From an uncultured Kiritimatiellota bacterium (GTDB lineage Bacteria; Verrucomicrobiota; Kiritimatiellia; RFP12; UBA1067), in contig CAKTYZ010000007.1 in the NCBI GenBank assembly GCA_934635225.1, forward strand, positions 69,436 through 133,435: 64,000 nt of DNA. The letters run 5' to 3'. The notes under the pieces were generated by a model. The model had not been told where the DNA came from. It saw nothing but the letters and a program-made list of their open reading frames with translations, and did not search any database. The stretch's first letter is position 1, and every line of letters starts with the position of its first letter. The position numbers were made by a program, and so were the translations under genes. Positions 18,483-27,351 of the stretch are shown here, one piece after another.

Positions 18483-21400
18483 AGAGACTGATCTGCGCGG
18501 CGGCGCTGGCCGCCGCAGGGCTGGCTGTCGCCGGCAACTGGGAACCGTTTGCGGGCAATCCCGTCCTCGGCAACAGGAAACTCGGCACGTGCTTCGACGT
18601 GAACGTCGTCACGAACGGCCCCGCGCCCTACACGATGTACTTCTCGTGGCGGCCGAAGAAGGCGATTGCGCTCGTGCGGAGCGCGGACGGCCTTTCGTGG
18701 ACGCAGGAGCCCGAGATCTGCCTGGAGGCGAATCCGGCGAGCGGCTGGGAGGACGACCTCAACCGCAGCTGCACCGTCTACAGGGACGGCATCTGGCACA
18801 TGTGGTACACGGGTCAGTCGAAGGGCTGGTCGCGCATCGGCTACGCGACCTCGACGGACGGCGTCCACTTTACGCGCGTGCGCCGCGAGCCGGTGCTTGT
18901 GCCGGAGCATCCGCACGAGACGCCCTCGACGATGAATCCCTACGTGCGTTGGGATGAGGCGCGCGGCGTGTGGCGCATGTGGTATGCGGGCGGCGAACAG
19001 TACGAGCCGAACGTTCTCTGCTACGCCGAATCCGGAGACGGACTGACGTGGAGGAAATGGGAGAAGAACCCGTTCTTCACGAAAGGCCCCGAAGAGTCGT
19101 GGGATCGCGACCGCGTCGGCGCGTGCGAGGTTCATCCGTTGCCGGACGGTCGCTGGGCGATGTTCTACATCGGCTATTCCGACATCGACACGGCGCGCAT
19201 CGGTTGCGCGATTTCGGCGGACGGCCTGACGGGCTGGAAGCGCCTGCCGCAGAACCCGATCGTCGCGCCCAACCTCGGCACGTGGAACGCGAGCGCGTGC
19301 TACAAGCCGTCCGTCGTCCGCGACGAAAAGAACAACCGCTGGATGCTCTGGTACAACGGCCGCAACGGCGCGCCCGAATATGTCGGTCTCGCCTTGCACG
19401 AGGGACTGGATCTGGAAGCTCCCGCCCGGGCGCCGGACGAGACGGCCAGCCGACTGTCGGACTACGTGCGCCGTTTCAACGCGGATGATGTGGAACTCTA
19501 CACGAACGCGATTCCGAACGCGGCGGCGGAGGCGTTCCTGCTCCAGAACGTGCCGCGCTTCGCCTGTCCCGACAAGGACATCGAGCGCACCTACTACTTC
19601 CGCTGGTGGACGTTCCGCAAGCATCTGCGCAAGGGCGGTGACGGCGACTGGCGCGTGACGGAGTTCCTGCCGAAAGTGTCCTGGAGCGGCGCGGACAACA
19701 CGATCGTCTGTCCGGCGGGGCATCACCTGCGCGAGGGCCGGTGGCTGCACGATGCGCAGATCCTGGCGGACAACGCGCGCTTTTGGCTCGCCGACCCGTC
19801 GGCGACGCACCGCTGGGACTACGCGAGCTGGCTCTTCACGGGAACGGAGCTGCTGGCCGAGGTGACGGGGCGCGACACCTTGCCGGTGGAGCTTCTGGAT
19901 GACGCGGTGCGGTACTGGGAGCGATGGGAGAAAGGCTTTACGCGCGACGGCGGCTGGCCGATGGGCGGTGATGGAAAGGGCGGTTTCCTCTCCATCGACA
20001 ACCGCGAGGGAACCGAGTACTCGCTCGGCGGCAACGGCTACAAGCCGCTGTTCCTGTCCGCGATGTGGCGCGAGGCGCGTACCATCGCCGCCGTGGCGCG
20101 CCGGAGCGGACGCACGGATCTCGCCGAACGCTTTGACGCCAAGGCGGAAGTCGTCCGCCAGTCGCTTCTGGCGAACTGCTGGAATCCCGACGTCGGCTTC
20201 TTCACCACGCGGCCTCAAGGCGGCGCGCGCGGCACGGTGCGCGAACTGCATGGCTACGCGCCGTGGTATTTCGGCGTGCCGACGGACGGACGCGCTCCGG
20301 ACTGGGGGCAGCTCGCCGATCCGCAGGGCTTCGCCGCGCGTTTCGGGCTGACGTTCCCCGAACGCCGCGCGCCTGGTTTCGTCATTGACTACAAGGGTCA
20401 CGAATGCAAGTGGAATGGGCCGAGCTGGCCGTATGCGACGTCTGTCGCGCTGACGGCGTTTGCGAACGACCTGCATACGCGCGGCGGAGGTTCAGCGGCG
20501 GAACGTGAACGCTTCGGCTTTCTCCTGTGGCAGTACGCCGCGCAGCAAAAGCGGACGCAGGACTGGCGGACGGAGGGCGATTTCCGCGTCGTGCCGTGGA
20601 TCGACGAGAACCTGCATCCCGACAAGTCGGAATGGATCGCGCGCAAGATCATCCTCGACACGCCGGCGATGCGCGACCGCTTCCCGAAGGAGCGCGGCAA
20701 GGACTACAACCATTCGACGTTCTGCGACCTCGTGATCTCCGGGCTCGTCGGCCTTGTGCCGGACGGCGCGCGCGGGTTTGCGGTCGATCCGCTCTGTCCG
20801 CAGGCATGGGACTGGTTCGTCCTGGAAGATGTGCGCTACCGGGGCCACGCTGTGTCGGTGCGCTGGCAGCGCGGCGAAGGCCTGACCGTCACGGTCGACG
20901 GGCGCGTGGCCGCGCAGCGGCCGACGCTCGGACGGCTGGACGTCAAGCTGCCCGGTGTCGGCGTCACCGCCGCGCGCCCCGTGCCGCGCAAGGCCCTGCT
21001 GGACCGGCTGAACGACGGCCCCGACGTCTATGGCATCGTCCACTGGGGACTCAACACCTACACCGACCGCGAATGGGGCTACGGCGACGAGGACCCAAAG
21101 GCACTCGACCCGAAGGCGTTTGACGCCGCGCAGATTGTCGGCGCGTGCAGGGACGGTGGCCTCGGCGGGCTCATCGTCGTCGCAAAACACCACGACGGCT
21201 TCTGCCTCTGGCCGACGAAGACGACGGAACACAGCATCGCGCGTACGCCGTTTCGCGGCGGCAAGGGCGACTATGTACGCGAAATGGAGCGCGCCTGCCG
21301 TCAGGCCGGACTCAAGTTCGGCGTCTACGTCTCGCCCTGGGACCGCAACTCTGCGCATTACGGCACGGAGAAGTACGTCGAGATCTACCACGCCCAGATC

Positions 21401-22297
21401 AAGGAACTGCTGTCGGGCGACTACGGCGAGGTGTTCGAGATGTGGTTCGACGGCGCAAACGGCGGCGACGGCTGGTACGGCGGCGCACGGGAACGGCGCA
21501 CCATCCCCGCAGACTACTACCGCTTCGACGAGGTCTTCGCGTTCGTGCGCGCCCTTCAGCCGAGTGTCTGCATCTTCGCCGGCGAGAACGACCGGTCCGA
21601 CTTCCGCTGGCCGGGAAACGAGCGCGGCGAGCTCATCAATGACTCGCGCGCGACCGTCGTGTCCGTCGGCGGCTTCGTGAACGGCGCGTGCGGTAACCCT
21701 GACTACGCCTATCTGATCAACAGCGGGCTGCCCAGCGGCGCGTTCTTCCGCGTCTGCGAAGCGGACTTCCCGCTGCGCAGGGGCTGGTTCTACCACGAAC
21801 GAGAGCGCGGCACGACGAAGAGCCCGACGTTCCTCATGAAGATCTATCTTCGAACCGTCGGCAACGGGGGAATGATGAACATCGGCATCGCGCCCAACCG
21901 CGACGGGCGGCTGGACGACGAGGACGTCTGCGCGCTCCGGGGCTTTGCCGCGCTGAAGGCGGCCTTCTTCGCCCATGAGGTCACCGAAGACGCGCAACCG
22001 TTCAACGCGGTCGTTCTGTCGGAAGACCTCTCCAAGGGCGAACAGGTCGACCACTGGACGCTGCTCGGCGACGGCGTGGGACTCGTCAGCGGACGCGCTA
22101 TCGGTCGCCGCCGCATCCGCATTCTCGACAGGGTTGTCGCTCCGCAGAAGGTTGAGCTGCGCGTCACGGCTGACGGCGGCGACGTGCAACCCGTCACAAT
22201 CCGCCGCTATCTCGTCCCCGTCGATCTCCTCGAGCGCCTCCGCCAGACGGCGGACAGTGGAGAGGAAACGGACACGGCGAAGTGGATGACCCGATAG
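18479..22297 (+). CDS. Three-module CAZyme: GH43/GH32-type propeller, MGH1/GH63-like, GH29 fucosidase
   Basis: 1272 residues with a signal peptide (MKRLICAAALAAAGLAVAGN). Residues 20-310 form a five-bladed beta propeller like clans F/J or GH130 (repeated WHMWYTG, WRMWYAGG, WAMFYIG, WMLWYNG). Residues 320-830 resemble an (alpha/alpha)6 barrel of the MGH1/GH63 type (KWNGPSWPYATSVALTAFAN; NHSTFCDLVISGLVGLVPD). Residues 835-1270 are a GH29 alpha-L-fucosidase (VAKHHDGFCLWPT; EMWFDG near residue 990 carrying the nucleophile Asp). Three complete catalytic modules in one chain are exceptional. The GH29 call is firm, the middle one moderate, the first tentative. Its last 32 codons lie in a dispersed repeat shared with 29366. 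Confidence 0.82.
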   Translation: MKRLICAAALAAAGLAVAGNWEPFAGNPVLGNRKLGTCFDVNVVTNGPAPYTMYFSWRPKKAIALVRSADGLSWTQEPEICLEANPASGWEDDLNRSCTVYRDGIWHMWYTGQSKGWSRIGYATSTDGVHFTRVRREPVLVPEHPHETPSTMNPYVRWDEARGVWRMWYAGGEQYEPNVLCYAESGDGLTWRKWEKNPFFTKGPEESWDRDRVGACEVHPLPDGRWAMFYIGYSDIDTARIGCAISADGLTGWKRLPQNPIVAPNLGTWNASACYKPSVVRDEKNNRWMLWYNGRNGAPEYVGLALHEGLDLEAPARAPDETASRLSDYVRRFNADDVELYTNAIPNAAAEAFLLQNVPRFACPDKDIERTYYFRWWTFRKHLRKGGDGDWRVTEFLPKVSWSGADNTIVCPAGHHLREGRWLHDAQILADNARFWLADPSATHRWDYASWLFTGTELLAEVTGRDTLPVELLDDAVRYWERWEKGFTRDGGWPMGGDGKGGFLSIDNREGTEYSLGGNGYKPLFLSAMWREARTIAAVARRSGRTDLAERFDAKAEVVRQSLLANCWNPDVGFFTTRPQGGARGTVRELHGYAPWYFGVPTDGRAPDWGQLADPQGFAARFGLTFPERRAPGFVIDYKGHECKWNGPSWPYATSVALTAFANDLHTRGGGSAAERERFGFLLWQYAAQQKRTQDWRTEGDFRVVPWIDENLHPDKSEWIARKIILDTPAMRDRFPKERGKDYNHSTFCDLVISGLVGLVPDGARGFAVDPLCPQAWDWFVLEDVRYRGHAVSVRWQRGEGLTVTVDGRVAAQRPTLGRLDVKLPGVGVTAARPVPRKALLDRLNDGPDVYGIVHWGLNTYTDREWGYGDEDPKALDPKAFDAAQIVGACRDGGLGGLIVVAKHHDGFCLWPTKTTEHSIARTPFRGGKGDYVREMERACRQAGLKFGVYVSPWDRNSAHYGTEKYVEIYHAQIKELLSGDYGEVFEMWFDGANGGDGWYGGARERRTIPADYYRFDEVFAFVRALQPSVCIFAGENDRSDFRWPGNERGELINDSRATVVSVGGFVNGACGNPDYAYLINSGLPSGAFFRVCEADFPLRRGWFYHERERGTTKSPTFLMKIYLRTVGNGGMMNIGIAPNRDGRLDDEDVCALRGFAALKAAFFAHEVTEDAQPFNAVVLSEDLSKGEQVDHWTLLGDGVGLVSGRAIGRRRIRILDRVVAPQKVELRVTADGGDVQPVTIRRYLVPVDLLERLRQTADSGEETDTAKWMTR

Positions 22298-22314
22298 ACA
22301 GACGAGAATCAGAT
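22202..22314 (+). repeat. Dispersed repeat C, copy 1 (113 bp)
   Basis: Identical by eye to 29366-29478. Here it encodes the last 32 residues of the three-module CAZyme plus its stop; at the other site it has no gene attached. Confidence 0.9.
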
Positions 22315-22399
22315 ATCGACGGACATCGGGTTCCTCGTGGATGGTGGCAAGCCCATGGCCTGCCTCTCTTCTTTGCTGACCCGTTAGATATTGCCATTT
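22315..22399 (+). repeat. Dispersed repeat B, copy 1 (85 bp)
   Basis: Matches 29657-29741 with two differences. It abuts repeat C directly here, and its right end runs into a decayed transposase on the minus strand. Confidence 0.88.
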
Positions 22400-22790
22400 T
22401 GGTTCGCGTCGACGATCGGGACGTGGTTGTTCGACTCGGAGAATTCCCGTATCTCCTTCGCGTCGTAGGCGGTGTCCCCGAGGTCGTACAGCGAGACGGC
22501 CGCCTTGTCGGCCATCTGCATGAGCGGCAAGCGCGTCCTTCGTCGTCGGGAAGTTCCAGACGTGCTTCACGAGGAGTAGCTTGAACATGGCAAGACGGCT
22601 CGACGGCTTGCGCCCGTTGCCGCACCATCCGTACTTCGCCGCAATGCGTCCGAGTTCCACGGATTCCGCCAGTCGGACGAACAGGCGCTGGTTCTCGTCA
22701 AGTTCGCCAACCTCGTCCTCGATGAAGTTGAAGAGGCTCGGCTGGATCGTCAGCCAGTGGCTCGCGATAATGTTTTCCGTCGGTTTTCCC
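22385..22790 (-). pseudogene. Decayed DDE transposase remnant with internal deletion
   Basis: Reading leftward from about 22790, one frame gives an N-terminal transposase part (HWLTIQPSLFNFIEDEVGEL, then ESVELGRIAAKYGW and LAMFKLLLVKHVWNFPTTKD). The frame then breaks near 22535, and a catalytic-domain-like piece follows in another frame (DLGDTAYDAKEIREFSESNN, HVPIVDANQNGNI), ending at a stop in repeat B. The middle of the enzyme is missing and no start codon remains. IS5/IS1182-like by style; the exact family is uncertain. The remaining DNA from 22791 to 23049 holds only the C-tract and a promoter. Confidence 0.7.
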
Positions 22791-22866
22791 CACTTGTTCT
22801 TTCATGCAGACATTATATCACATAACTTCGCAAAATGCAATTGTGAATGCAAAATAATGTCAATTA

Positions 22867-22879
22867 CCCCCCCCCCCCC
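22867..22879 (+). repeat. 13-base C homopolymer upstream of a surface-protein promoter
   Basis: Uninterrupted run of 13 C, ending 24 bp before the -35 box at 22904 of the LamG gene promoter. Confidence 0.95.
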
Positions 22880-22903
22880 TCAAAGAAATTTTCATTTTCC
22901 CCC

Positions 22904-22932
22904 TTGCGGCAAGGGTCGGATTTTGGTACCAT
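22904..22932 (+). promoter_or_regulatory. Candidate promoter of the duplicated-LamG gene
   Basis: TTGCGG at 22904-22909, a 17-bp spacer, and TACCAT at 22927-22932 in the context ATTTTGGTACCAT, which echoes the TTTGGTATAAT boxes elsewhere in the window. It lies about 117 nt before the ATG at 23050. Confidence 0.45.
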
Positions 22933-23049
22933 GTTCATGTTGCGGTTCCACCTCTGCGGCAGGTGTTCGGCGGGTGCGTCAGGCTGTGCGGACTGGCTCG
23001 CGGACGACGCGAAAGAGGGGTTTTGCAATTACCTCAAGGAGGCTACAAA

Positions 23050-26000
23050 ATGCGAAATGTGCTCTTGCTGATGATTGCAGGTCTGGCCGTCGCCGCATCG
23101 GGAGGCGAATGCCGCTGGACGGGCGTTGCGCAGAATGGCGTCTGGACAGATGCCGCCAACTGGGAGGGCGGCGTGCCGACGGCGTCCGACGCCGCAAATC
23201 TTGCCGGGGCTGTCGTCTCGGTGTCGTGGATGGACTTTGCCTGCTCGTCGGTCACGCTGGGCGGCGGCGAACTGGTGCTGGCCGTGCCTCGGCAGACGTC
23301 GGGCGACCTGAACGTGCCGGTGACAGGCGAAGGGACGTTCTGCAAGGCGGGCGAAGGGACGCTTCGGTTGACGGCGCCCGTGTTCGCGGGCGGCCCGGCC
23401 CTGATTGTCGATGACGGGGAACTTGACTTGAACGGGACGGCGCAGTCGGTCGCGTCCGTCTTTGGTGGTGGCGTCGTCACGAATTCGGCGCCTGCGGCGG
23501 CGACGCTGACGGTTTCAAGCGACGGGGAGGCGAGCCTGCTGGCGAAGGTGACGGGGAACGTCCGCCTCGTGAAGGTCGGTCCGGGGACGCTCCGCGTGGG
23601 CGGCGGGCAGGCGTATTCCGGGGACTCCGTGGTCTTGGAGGGACGGCTGTGCGCCGTCACAAACGTGGCGGTTGAGTCGATGGATGGCTGCGTCGTCCAC
23701 CTCGACGCCTCGCGCGCCGACACGCTGGACGTCGACGGGGCGGGCCGCGTCCGCGCCTGGCGCTCGACGGCGGGCGACGGGCTCGTGTTCACGCGCCCGG
23801 CGGCCTCGCCCGTCTATCCGACGGACCTGCCGCTCTACTGCGAGAAGGGCGTCGGCGGCCAGTTGCCGTGCGTGCGCTTCGGCTTCACGGACGCGACGGA
23901 GGCGGCGCACACGCTCACGTTCCTTTCCGCCGCGCGGCCGGTCAGCCACCGCACGCTCGTCTTCGTGACGATGCCGAAGACGGGCGACCCGGCCTACGCG
24001 TGCTTCACGCCCTACGGCTACCCGTTCGTCGACGCGACGATGAACGGCGAGCAGGCCCGCATCTGCCTGCGCGCCGGGTACGTGACGGCGGCCGGGGCGC
24101 TCTACGGCACGCAGGGCGTCAAGTGGAACGGGGGCAACCCGTACCAGTACCTGAACGGCCAGTGCCGGTGGACGCCGGAGGGCGGCGTCGACGCGACGAC
24201 GTCCTTCGACTTCCACGTCGACGGCGCGGCGCGTCCGCACGTGATCACGGTCGTGCTGCCGGAGGGCGCGCCGTCGGTGGACTTCCCGCCGTCCGTCGGG
24301 TGCGGGCGCATCCACTGGAATGGGATGACGCGCAACGAGGACGGGAGCTACCGCGTCACCGACTGGTTCACGGGCTCGCTGTGCGAAGTCCTCGTCTTCG
24401 ACCGCACGCTGGGCGACGACGAGCGCGCGCGGATCGAGACGGCGCTGACGAGCAAATGGTCGCTCACGCACAAGGGCGACAAGTCGGTTGAGACGGCTTT
24501 CTCCGCAAGCTCGACGGTTCGCGCGTCGGGCGTGAATGTCCTGGATCTCGGCGGTCTGTCAGCGAAGATTGGCGGATTGGCGATTGCGGCGGGCTCGTCG
24601 TATGTCTTCGATGTTCCTGCAGAAGACCGGCAGACGCTGGAGGTCGGTTGCCTTTCGGGGCCGGGAACGTTGGAAAAGCGAGGTGAAGGTACGCTCAAGC
24701 TTTGTGTTCGGACGGAAATTGTCGAGAGTCCGGCCACGTTGCACGTTGACGATGGTGTGTTGGATTTGGATGGCGGCTACTTGACGGCATCATCTGTCCG
24801 TGGCGGCGGCGTTATCACGAATTCGGCAATGACCTTGGCGACGCTGAGGGTCGATGCGACGGATGACGCGGTGCTGCTGCCGAGCGTACGCGGCGATGTG
24901 ACCGTCGTGAAAGCGGGAGACGGGCGGTTGGCTGTTGGCGGTTGGCAAGCATACAGTGGCGATACAGAACTGTCTGCCGGTACGCTGACGACCGTCACGA
25001 ACGTGGCGGTCGAGTCGATCGATGGCTGCGTCGTCCACCTCGACGCCGCGCGCGCCGACACGCTGGACGTCGACGGGGCGGGCCGCGTCCACGCCTGGCG
25101 TTCGACGGCGGGCGACGGGCTCGTGTTCGCGCGCCCGGCGGCCTCGCCCGTCTATCCGACGGACCTGCCGCTCTACTGCGAGAAGGGCGTCGGCGGCCAG
25201 TTGCCGTGCGTGCGCTTCGGCTTCACGGACGCGACGGAGGCGGCGCACACGCTCACGTTCCTTTCCGCCGCGCGGCCGGTCAGCCACCGCACGCTCGTCT
25301 TCGTGACGATGCCGAAGACGGGCGACCCGGCCTACGCGTGCTTCACGCCCTACGGCTACCCGTTCGTCGACGCGACGATGAACGGCGAGCAGGCCCGCAT
25401 CTGCCTGCGCGCCGGGTACGTGACGGCGGCCGGGGCGCTCTACGGCACGCAGGGCGTCAAGTGGAACGGGGGCAACCCGTACCAGTACCTGAACGGCCAG
25501 TGCCGGTGGACGCCGGAGGGCGGCGTCGACGCGACGACGTCCTTCGACTTCCACGTCGACGGCGCGGCGCGTCCGCACGTGATCACGGTCGTGCTGCCGG
25601 AGGGCGCGCCGTCGGTGGACTTCCCGCCGTCCGTCGGGTGCGGGCGCATCCACTGGAATGGGATGACGCGCAACGAGGACGGGAGCTACCGCGTCACCGA
25701 CTGGTTCACGGGCTCGCTGTGCGAAGTCCTCGTCTTCGACCGCACGCTGGGCGACGACGAGCGCGCACGGATCGAGACGGCGCTGATGGCCAAGTGGTCC
25801 CTGACCCACAAGGGCGACCGCACGTTTGAGAATCCGCTGTCGCCGCATGCGGGGCTGAAGGTATCCGGCTCGGCGTGGCTGGATCCGGGTGACGCGCCTT
25901 GGTCTCTTCGGAGCCTGACGATTGACGGAGGCTTTGGTCCGACGCTTCCTCTGTTGACGTATGTCGGCGCCTTTGAGGCAACGGACGTTGCGTTGTCGTT

Positions 26001-26163
26001 CGAGCGATTGGCTGAAGGTGCGAAGGGAACGTTCGTGACGGCGACCGAGGCTCGCATCGGGAAATTCGGCTCTGTTTCTGGATTGGGGGTCGGTCAGCGG
26101 ATCGCCTACCGGCCCCGGGGCGCGCGGGTTTTCGCCGGCGGCGGGCTCGTGATAATTCGTTGA
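23050..26163 (+). CDS. Secreted LamG/jellyroll surface protein with recent internal duplication
   Basis: 1037 residues. The ATG at 23050 follows AAGGAGG; a signal peptide (MRNVLLLMIAGLAVAASGG) follows. The protein is built from two similar halves: a beta-repeat stretch with a GxGTLxK-type motif, then a concanavalin/LamG-like domain starting VVHLDA and ending DDERARIETAL..KWSLTHKGD. The two LamG-like domains (coded by 23663-24480 and 25001-25818) are almost identical at DNA level, while the beta stretches before them are clearly diverged. The C-terminus is GGGLVIIR. Predicted glycan-binding or adhesive surface protein; ligand unknown. Confidence 0.8.
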   Translation: MRNVLLLMIAGLAVAASGGECRWTGVAQNGVWTDAANWEGGVPTASDAANLAGAVVSVSWMDFACSSVTLGGGELVLAVPRQTSGDLNVPVTGEGTFCKAGEGTLRLTAPVFAGGPALIVDDGELDLNGTAQSVASVFGGGVVTNSAPAAATLTVSSDGEASLLAKVTGNVRLVKVGPGTLRVGGGQAYSGDSVVLEGRLCAVTNVAVESMDGCVVHLDASRADTLDVDGAGRVRAWRSTAGDGLVFTRPAASPVYPTDLPLYCEKGVGGQLPCVRFGFTDATEAAHTLTFLSAARPVSHRTLVFVTMPKTGDPAYACFTPYGYPFVDATMNGEQARICLRAGYVTAAGALYGTQGVKWNGGNPYQYLNGQCRWTPEGGVDATTSFDFHVDGAARPHVITVVLPEGAPSVDFPPSVGCGRIHWNGMTRNEDGSYRVTDWFTGSLCEVLVFDRTLGDDERARIETALTSKWSLTHKGDKSVETAFSASSTVRASGVNVLDLGGLSAKIGGLAIAAGSSYVFDVPAEDRQTLEVGCLSGPGTLEKRGEGTLKLCVRTEIVESPATLHVDDGVLDLDGGYLTASSVRGGGVITNSAMTLATLRVDATDDAVLLPSVRGDVTVVKAGDGRLAVGGWQAYSGDTELSAGTLTTVTNVAVESIDGCVVHLDAARADTLDVDGAGRVHAWRSTAGDGLVFARPAASPVYPTDLPLYCEKGVGGQLPCVRFGFTDATEAAHTLTFLSAARPVSHRTLVFVTMPKTGDPAYACFTPYGYPFVDATMNGEQARICLRAGYVTAAGALYGTQGVKWNGGNPYQYLNGQCRWTPEGGVDATTSFDFHVDGAARPHVITVVLPEGAPSVDFPPSVGCGRIHWNGMTRNEDGSYRVTDWFTGSLCEVLVFDRTLGDDERARIETALMAKWSLTHKGDRTFENPLSPHAGLKVSGSAWLDPGDAPWSLRSLTIDGGFGPTLPLLTYVGAFEATDVALSFERLAEGAKGTFVTATEARIGKFGSVSGLGVGQRIAYRPRGARVFAGGGLVIIR
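23663..24480 (+). repeat. Intragenic repeat, copy 1 (about 818 bp)
   Basis: Matches 25001-25818 at an offset of 1338 bp (446 codons). Scattered differences occur in the first 130 bp and the last 50 bp; I saw none from about 23792 to 24427. Confidence 0.9.
25001..25818 (+). repeat. Intragenic repeat, copy 2 (about 818 bp)
   Basis: Second copy of 23663-24480, in frame, encoding the second LamG-like domain of the same protein. Confidence 0.9.
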
Positions 26164-26178
26164 AAGGGGGGATTGACA

Positions 26179-27351
26179 ATGACAATTCGACAGGGTATCA
26201 GCCTGGTGGGCGTGACGTTTCTCGCCTGTTCGACGGGTGCGTTCGAGAAGATCGCGCTGATTGACAGCTATGACTTCGCCCATGCCTTTGACATCGAGCT
26301 CAATTCGGGGAAGGAGAAGATCATCGACTTCGTCCTGAAGACCGGTGCGCCGACACTGGTCTGGCGGACGCATGGCGGCGGCAACGCCTGCTATCCGAGC
26401 GTTGAGAATCCGAAGAGCGAGGATCCGCTGGAAAAGTGGCGGATTCCGTGTTCGACCATCTACGGATGGACGCGCCTGGAGAAGTGCGAGACGAACCATC
26501 TGGCCTATGCCCTGCAGGCGATTGCGCGCCGGGGCGTCACGGCCGGCGTCTGGCATGTGCTGGAGGAGACGCATTACGTGTTTTCCTCGACGAGCGCGTG
26601 GAACTTTGACCGTCCGCAATACTGGTGTCACCGCAAGGGCGGCACCCCGTGGGCGGGTCGCTGCTCGCTTGCGTTCGAGGAGGTGCTGGAGCACCGTCTG
26701 CGACTGGTCGACGAGATTGTCGCGATGGGCGGCGACGTCTTCTACTTCGACATCTTCCGCGACAGCCGATGGGATCCGACGTTCGAGTTCGTCGTGCCGG
26801 TCTGCCGCCGGTGGCGCGAACTCTACGGATGCGAACCGCCGGACGATTCGACGGATGCGCGCTGGACGCGGCTCGTGTCCGGCTATTTTCACCGTTTCCT
26901 GCGGGAGGTCCGAAAGCGCCTGGATGCGAGCGGACGCAAGATTCGCTATCTGGTCACCATCAGCCGCGTGCGCGGGCCGGATGAAGACGAGGAATGGCAG
27001 CGGCACGCCTTCGACTGGAAGGCCCTGGCGGCCGAGGGCGTGTTCGACGGCCTTGTCGCGGACGGCATCCGCCCCGATCCGAAAGACCCGTGGGGCTCGA
27101 CGCGCCGCGCCTATGAATGGGTCGTCGCCAACCGTGGCAAGGCGGAGGTCTATTTCCACTGTTCCGAATACGACAACAAGCAGAACGGCGTGCCGACGTA
27201 TATGCGGTTGACGGGGCTTTCAAAAGGCGAAGTCGCGCGGCGGCTGCTGGAGACGGCGCGCGACGCGGGAGGCGCGGGCGTCGTGATGGAATGCGTCGAT
27301 CCGCATCTGTATGGAGATGAAATCAATAAGGTGCTGAGGGCTTTCAAATGA
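26179..27351 (+). CDS. Secreted glycosidase-like TIM-barrel protein
   Basis: 390 residues with a probable signal peptide (MTIRQGISLVGVTFLACSTGAF). The body reads like a GH10-like or hypothetical-glycosidase barrel: strand-like segments PTLVWRTHGGGN, RGVTAGVWHVLEE, GGDVFYFDIFRDSRW near residue 190, FDGLVADGIRPD and AEVYFHCSEYDNK. Acidic residues at strand ends could be catalytic, but no exact family signature is recognised. Start: the ATG at 26179 after GGGGGG rather than a TTG two codons earlier. It overlaps the next gene as ATGA and lies 15 nt after the LamG gene, so it is in the same operon. Confidence 0.55.
   Translation: MTIRQGISLVGVTFLACSTGAFEKIALIDSYDFAHAFDIELNSGKEKIIDFVLKTGAPTLVWRTHGGGNACYPSVENPKSEDPLEKWRIPCSTIYGWTRLEKCETNHLAYALQAIARRGVTAGVWHVLEETHYVFSSTSAWNFDRPQYWCHRKGGTPWAGRCSLAFEEVLEHRLRLVDEIVAMGGDVFYFDIFRDSRWDPTFEFVVPVCRRWRELYGCEPPDDSTDARWTRLVSGYFHRFLREVRKRLDASGRKIRYLVTISRVRGPDEDEEWQRHAFDWKALAAEGVFDGLVADGIRPDPKDPWGSTRRAYEWVVANRGKAEVYFHCSEYDNKQNGVPTYMRLTGLSKGEVARRLLETARDAGGAGVVMECVDPHLYGDEINKVLRAFK

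Noticed and set aside
18029..20476. 815-residue minus-strand frame opposite the CAZyme genes
   Set aside because: Spans two real plus-strand genes, has no recognisable domain and shows shadow-type composition.
22581..23414. 277-residue plus-strand frame over the C-tract
   Set aside because: Crosses a transposase remnant, the homopolymer and the promoter, and overlaps the signal peptide of the real LamG gene in another frame.
24790..27159. 789-residue minus-strand frame
   Set aside because: Antisense of the LamG and glycosidase-like genes; repeats simply mirror the duplicated DNA.
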